Shown here: positions 5,221 to 7,783 of the stretch, in pieces | Position numbering within the stretch: position 1 is the first letter of the stretch | Layout: each line of letters starts with the position of its first letter | Assembly: GCA_043803805.1 (NCBI GenBank) | Contig: JAZDJP010000110.1 | Span: 1 to 7,783, forward strand | Direction of reading: 5' to 3' | Origin: JAZDJP01 sp043803805 | GTDB taxonomy: Bacteria; Planctomycetota; JAZDJP01 | DNA: 7,783 bases | Notes under the pieces: model-generated | The model's input: only the letters and a program-made list of their open reading frames with translations | What the model was told of the DNA's origin: nothing | The model's database searches: none | Position numbers and translations under genes: made by a program

Positions 5221-6498
5221 ATGTATCCGGTTTTTCTCTCGCTTCGCTACCTCGTCCGAAGACGGGTGAATCTTCTGTCCATCCTTGCCGTCGCGGTGGG
5301 TGTGATGACGCTCATCGTCGTTCTTTCCGTCATGAAGGGATTCGATCGGGATCTCCGCGAGCGCATCCGTGGGACGCTGTCCCACCTCACCGTCCGGGGG
5401 CGGGAGGACCACACCCTGACGGATTATGACGCGCTTGTCGGCCGGATCCGGTCCGTGCCCCACGTGGTCGCCGCGGCGCCGTACATCGAGCATCTGGCCG
5501 TCATCCGGACGCTCGGATTCCCGGGATACTGGGACTGGGTCGTCGTGAAGGGCATTGATTTCCCCTCCGCCGTCGCGGTGGGGGATCTTCGGAAATATTT
5601 TGTGGAGCCGGGCATCGCGGGATTCCGGTGGGATGACCCGGCGCGGGCGATGATGGAGGATCACCAGGCCGATCACCCCCGGGACGGGGGCGCCACCGGG
5701 GCCTTTGTGGGCAAGGAGCTGGCCCGAAGTCTGAATCTCGCGCGCCGGGACGAATTCACCCTGGGCATCCCGATCGGCGGGGAAGGGTTCGAGAACGACC
5801 GTTTCCGGTACGTGGCGACGGTCTTTTCGAAAAGTTACGAGGTGGATTCCCGCCATGTCTTCATTCCGCTGGCGCGGGCCCAGCAGGTGTTCGAGATGCG
5901 GGGCCGTGTCCGGGGGATCGAGGTGAAGTTGGACAATTACCGGAACGCCCCCCGGGTCCGGGAGCGTCTGGCCGCGGTCCTCGGCCCGGATTACACGGTG
6001 GAGACGTGGGAGGAGCGCAAGCGCGACTTTCTCGAGGCCGTCCGGATCGAGCGGCGGGTGATGGCGGTCATCCTGGGATTCATTCTGCTGGTGGCGGGCT
6101 TCGGCATCGTCGCGGTGCTCCGGCTCATGGTGATGGAGAAGACCCGGGACATCGGGATTCTCCTGGCCATCGGGGCGACGACGGACGGCGTCCTGGTCAC
6201 ATTTCTTCTCACCGGATTCTGGGTGGGGATTTTCGGGACGGCGGCGGGCTTCGCGGCGGGATTCCTTTTCCTCCAGCGCCTCATGAACCCCCTGGCGGAC
6301 GCGGTATACCGGTTCACGAACTTCCGGATATTCCCCCCGGAGACCTATTACCTGGGCGACAGTCTGCCGTATGAAATCGATCCGATGCTCATCGGGTGCA
6401 TCCTGGCCGCGGCGGTGGGGATGAGTTTCCTTGCGGCGCTCTATCCGGCGGCCCGTGCGGCGCGCCTCAAACCCGTGGACGCATTGCGGTACGAATGA
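5221..6498 (+). CDS. lolC: Lipoprotein-releasing ABC transporter permease, LolC/LolE type
   Basis: This inner-membrane permease works with LolD to extract outer-membrane lipoproteins and hand them to LolA. From the ATG at 5221 it has 425 residues. The order is the MacB/FtsX topology: a short cytoplasmic start (LSLRYLVRRRVN), TM1 at about 19-39, a large periplasmic domain about 40-278, TM2 about 280-304, the cytoplasmic coupling segment VMEKTRDIGILLAIGAT (304-320), TM3 about 324-351, TM4 about 389-409 and the terminal AARLKPVDALRYE box. That coupling segment and the C-terminal box are characteristic of LolC/E. Earlier in-frame TTG (5206) and GTG (5215) starts are possible, but the GGGG at 5208-5211 best fits the ATG. 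Only one permease is present, so it may act as a homodimer or pair with a LolE encoded elsewhere; the LolC/LolE/LolF choice is open. Its stop overlaps the lolD start by four bases. Confidence 0.88.
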   Translation: MYPVFLSLRYLVRRRVNLLSILAVAVGVMTLIVVLSVMKGFDRDLRERIRGTLSHLTVRGREDHTLTDYDALVGRIRSVPHVVAAAPYIEHLAVIRTLGFPGYWDWVVVKGIDFPSAVAVGDLRKYFVEPGIAGFRWDDPARAMMEDHQADHPRDGGATGAFVGKELARSLNLARRDEFTLGIPIGGEGFENDRFRYVATVFSKSYEVDSRHVFIPLARAQQVFEMRGRVRGIEVKLDNYRNAPRVRERLAAVLGPDYTVETWEERKRDFLEAVRIERRVMAVILGFILLVAGFGIVAVLRLMVMEKTRDIGILLAIGATTDGVLVTFLLTGFWVGIFGTAAGFAAGFLFLQRLMNPLADAVYRFTNFRIFPPETYYLGDSLPYEIDPMLIGCILAAAVGMSFLAALYPAARAARLKPVDALRYE

Positions 6499-7178
6499 TG
6501 ACGATACTCGCGGCCGAAAACCTGCGCAAGGCGTTCCGGGAGGCCTCCGGGGAACTCGAGGTCCTGAAGGGGGTGAATCTCGCCATTACCCGGGGCGAGA
6601 TTCTGGCCGTTCAGGGGACATCGGGCGCCGGGAAGAGCACGTTGCTGCACATTCTGGGGGGGCTCGACACGCCCACATCCGGCCGGATCCTTCTGGAGGA
6701 CCGCGACATCGCCCGGGTTTCCGCGCGGGAGCGGTCGCGCCTCCGGAACCGGCGTTTCGGGTTTGTTTTCCAGTTTTTTCACCTTCTTCCGGATCTCTCG
6801 GTCGTCGAGAACGTGGAAATGCCGCTCCGCATCGGCGGGATGCCGCGGCGGCTCCGGCGCATGACGGCGAAGAGGCTTCTCGACCGGGTGGGATTGTCCG
6901 GGCGGGCCGGGGCGCCCCCGCGGAACCTGTCCGGAGGCGAGAAACAGCGGGCGGCCATCGCCCGGGCGCTGGTGGCGGGGCCGGATCTCGTTTTCTGCGA
7001 CGAACCGACGGGCAACCTTGACTCCGCGACCAGCGCCGCCATCTATGATCTCCTGGCGGAATTGAACGGGGAGCGGGGGGTGACCTTCGTCATCGCCACG
7101 CATGACGCGGCCCTGGCCCGGCGGGCGCATCGGGTGGTTCGGATCGCGGACGGTGTGATCGCGCCGGGGGCGGATTGA
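6495..7178 (+). CDS. lolD: Lipoprotein-releasing ABC transporter ATP-binding protein LolD
   Basis: LolD hydrolyses ATP to drive lipoprotein release through the LolC/E permease. The 227-residue protein has Walker A GTSGAGKST at 41-49, a Q-loop in FVFQFFHLLPDLSVVENV (90-107), the ABC signature LSGGEKQR at 145-152, Walker B LVFCDEPTGNLD at 165-176 (catalytic E170) and the H-loop histidine at 203 in IATHD. LLHILGGLDTPTSG after Walker A is a strong LolD/MacB-subfamily match. The start is the ATG at 6495, overlapping the permease stop as ATGA, which implies translational coupling; a second ATG at 6498 is equally in frame. No Shine-Dalgarno sequence is evident, in keeping with coupling. The frame is open further upstream (to 6396), but that part overlaps the permease and is not LolD-like. 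All catalytic residues are intact. Confidence 0.93.
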   Translation: MMTILAAENLRKAFREASGELEVLKGVNLAITRGEILAVQGTSGAGKSTLLHILGGLDTPTSGRILLEDRDIARVSARERSRLRNRRFGFVFQFFHLLPDLSVVENVEMPLRIGGMPRRLRRMTAKRLLDRVGLSGRAGAPPRNLSGGEKQRAAIARALVAGPDLVFCDEPTGNLDSATSAAIYDLLAELNGERGVTFVIATHDAALARRAHRVVRIADGVIAPGAD

Positions 7179-7223
7179 CGGAAGGGATCGCGGCGAGGGA
7201 GAAAATTCAACGGGGAGAATCTT

Positions 7224-7679
7224 ATGATTTTATGTACGTCCCCCATTTCTGGTGTCTTTACGGTGGTGCCGGCGGGGAAGATGCGGGAGGTGGCGGCGAT
7301 GCTGAAGGCGATCCATGCGCAGGAGGATCGTCCGGAGGCCCAGTGTAAAGCCGCGGCGGTGGCGGAAAAGCTGGACGCGATGAAACTGGGCAAGGCGGCC
7401 GAAATGGTACGGCAGGGGGCGTCGGAGACGATGAGTTACTATGATTTTCCTTCGGAGCATTGGCGGAAGATTCGGACGAACAATCCATTGGAACGGATCA
7501 TGCGGGAGATCCGGCGTCGGACGCGGGTGGTGGGGAATTTCCCGGATGGTCGATCCGCGTTGATGCTGGTGGCGGCCCGTTTGCGGCACATCGCCGGCAC
7601 CAAGTGGGGAACGCATCGTTACATGGACATGGGGCTATTGCGCACGGAGCGGAAGGAGGTGACGGCCGAGGCCGGGTAG
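7224..7679 (+). pseudogene. IS256 (mutator)-family transposase, C-terminal remnant
   Basis: The 151-codon frame is, from about residue 12 (near 7250), the C-terminal third of an IS256-type transposase: VVPAGKMREVAAMLKAIHAQED, then YYDFPSEHWRKIRTNNPLER and MREIRRRTRVVGNFPDG (about 72-109), then LMLVAARLRHIAGTKWGT. E90 in NNPLERIM is the likely third catalytic residue. The two catalytic aspartates and the whole N-terminal part, normally about 250 residues, are missing, so it cannot transpose by itself. The first 10-11 codons (MILCTSPISG) are unlike the family and seem to be flanking DNA read in frame by chance. A good Shine-Dalgarno sequence, GGGGAG at 7212-7217, sits six bases before the ATG, so the chimeric fragment may be translated. 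It stands where I would expect the next outer-membrane-biogenesis gene after lolD. Confidence 0.88.
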
Positions 7680-7700
7680 AATCACGTTTTTTTTCGCGCG

Positions 7701-7718
7701 CCGCCCCCATGGGGGCGG
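7701..7718. repeat. Perfect 18-base GC-rich palindrome
   Basis: CCGCCCCCATGGGGGCGG is fully self-complementary and lies 21 bases after the transposase-remnant stop. A run of eight T (7687-7694) lies upstream on the plus strand, not downstream, so it is not a standard intrinsic terminator in either direction. It could be a cruciform, a protein site or part of the element's end region. Confidence 0.75.
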
Positions 7719-7753
7719 GGAGGGAAGGAATGCCAGACCGAGGACTACCTCAT

Positions 7754-7783
7754 ATGAAAGTGCGAAAGAATCCTTGCGCTACC
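7754..7783. repeat. Possible right-end inverted repeat of the IS256-type element
   Basis: The last bases, including TGCGAAAGAATCC (7761-7773) and GCGCTACC at the edge, resemble my recollection of IS256-family ends (GCGAAAGAA followed by a short spacer and CACTACC-like sequence). The distance of about 80-100 bases after the transposase stop is plausible for this family. With the left end lost, pairing cannot be tested within the window. Confidence 0.22.

Noticed and set aside
5152..5856. A 234-codon minus-strand frame opposite the permease
   Set aside because: It is rich in His, Arg and Asp in a pattern typical of antisense shadows, and it starts in the repeat region.
6441..7130. A 229-codon minus-strand frame opposite lolD
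   Set aside because: It is an antisense shadow of a clear ABC ATPase, with Pro/Arg-rich composition and no family resemblance.
7701..7718. The GC palindrome considered as an intrinsic terminator
   Set aside because: The T-run is on the wrong side for plus-strand transcription, and minus-strand RNA would carry an A-run after the stem.

Overview
The window reads as a short stretch of conserved bacterial housekeeping genes boxed in on both sides by mobile-element debris. The organism is a diderm (Gram-negative-type) bacterium with GC-rich coding DNA. Evidence for an outer membrane is the lipoprotein-release permease/ATPase pair (LolC/E-type plus LolD). The order lysS, lolC/E, lolD is one I associate with Deltaproteobacteria-like and related diderm lineages. 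That taxonomic reading is an inference from gene order only and is weak.

Layout from left to right. (1) Positions 1-140 hold the last 43 codons of an IS66-type transposase and its probable right-end inverted repeat. (2) Positions 386-1492 hold an intact-looking DDE integrase/transposase of IS481-like type. (3) On the minus strand, 1741-2212 encode a complete HicAB toxin-antitoxin module with a plausible sigma70-type promoter at 2248-2276. (4) Positions 2251-2487 hold the decapitated C-terminal end of a tyrosine recombinase, which begins almost exactly where yidD stops. (5) On the minus strand, yidD and rnpA keep part of the classical rpmH-rnpA-yidD-yidC order, but rpmH and yidC are both absent. 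(6) Divergent from rnpA lie lysS, a single LolC/E-type permease and lolD, the last two overlapping by four bases. A 321-base gap between lysS and the permease carries REP-like hairpin repeats. (7) After lolD, a start codon with a good Shine-Dalgarno site runs straight into the C-terminal third of an IS256-type transposase, followed by a perfect 18-base GC-rich palindrome and the window end.

Functionally, the conserved genes cover tRNA 5' maturation (RnpA), membrane-protein insertion support (YidD), lysine tRNA charging (LysS) and outer-membrane lipoprotein release (LolC/E and LolD). The accessory part is two transposase remnants, one apparently intact transposase, a recombinase remnant and a TA module.

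No clearly new multi-gene system is visible. The most interesting signal is the pair of inverted hairpins at 5080-5162. They share a perfectly complementary 13-base loop, and their stems differ by a compensated two-base-pair change, which is what selection on the folded form would leave. The sharp breakpoints at yidD/recombinase and at the ribosome-binding site/IS256 junction are also worth checking.
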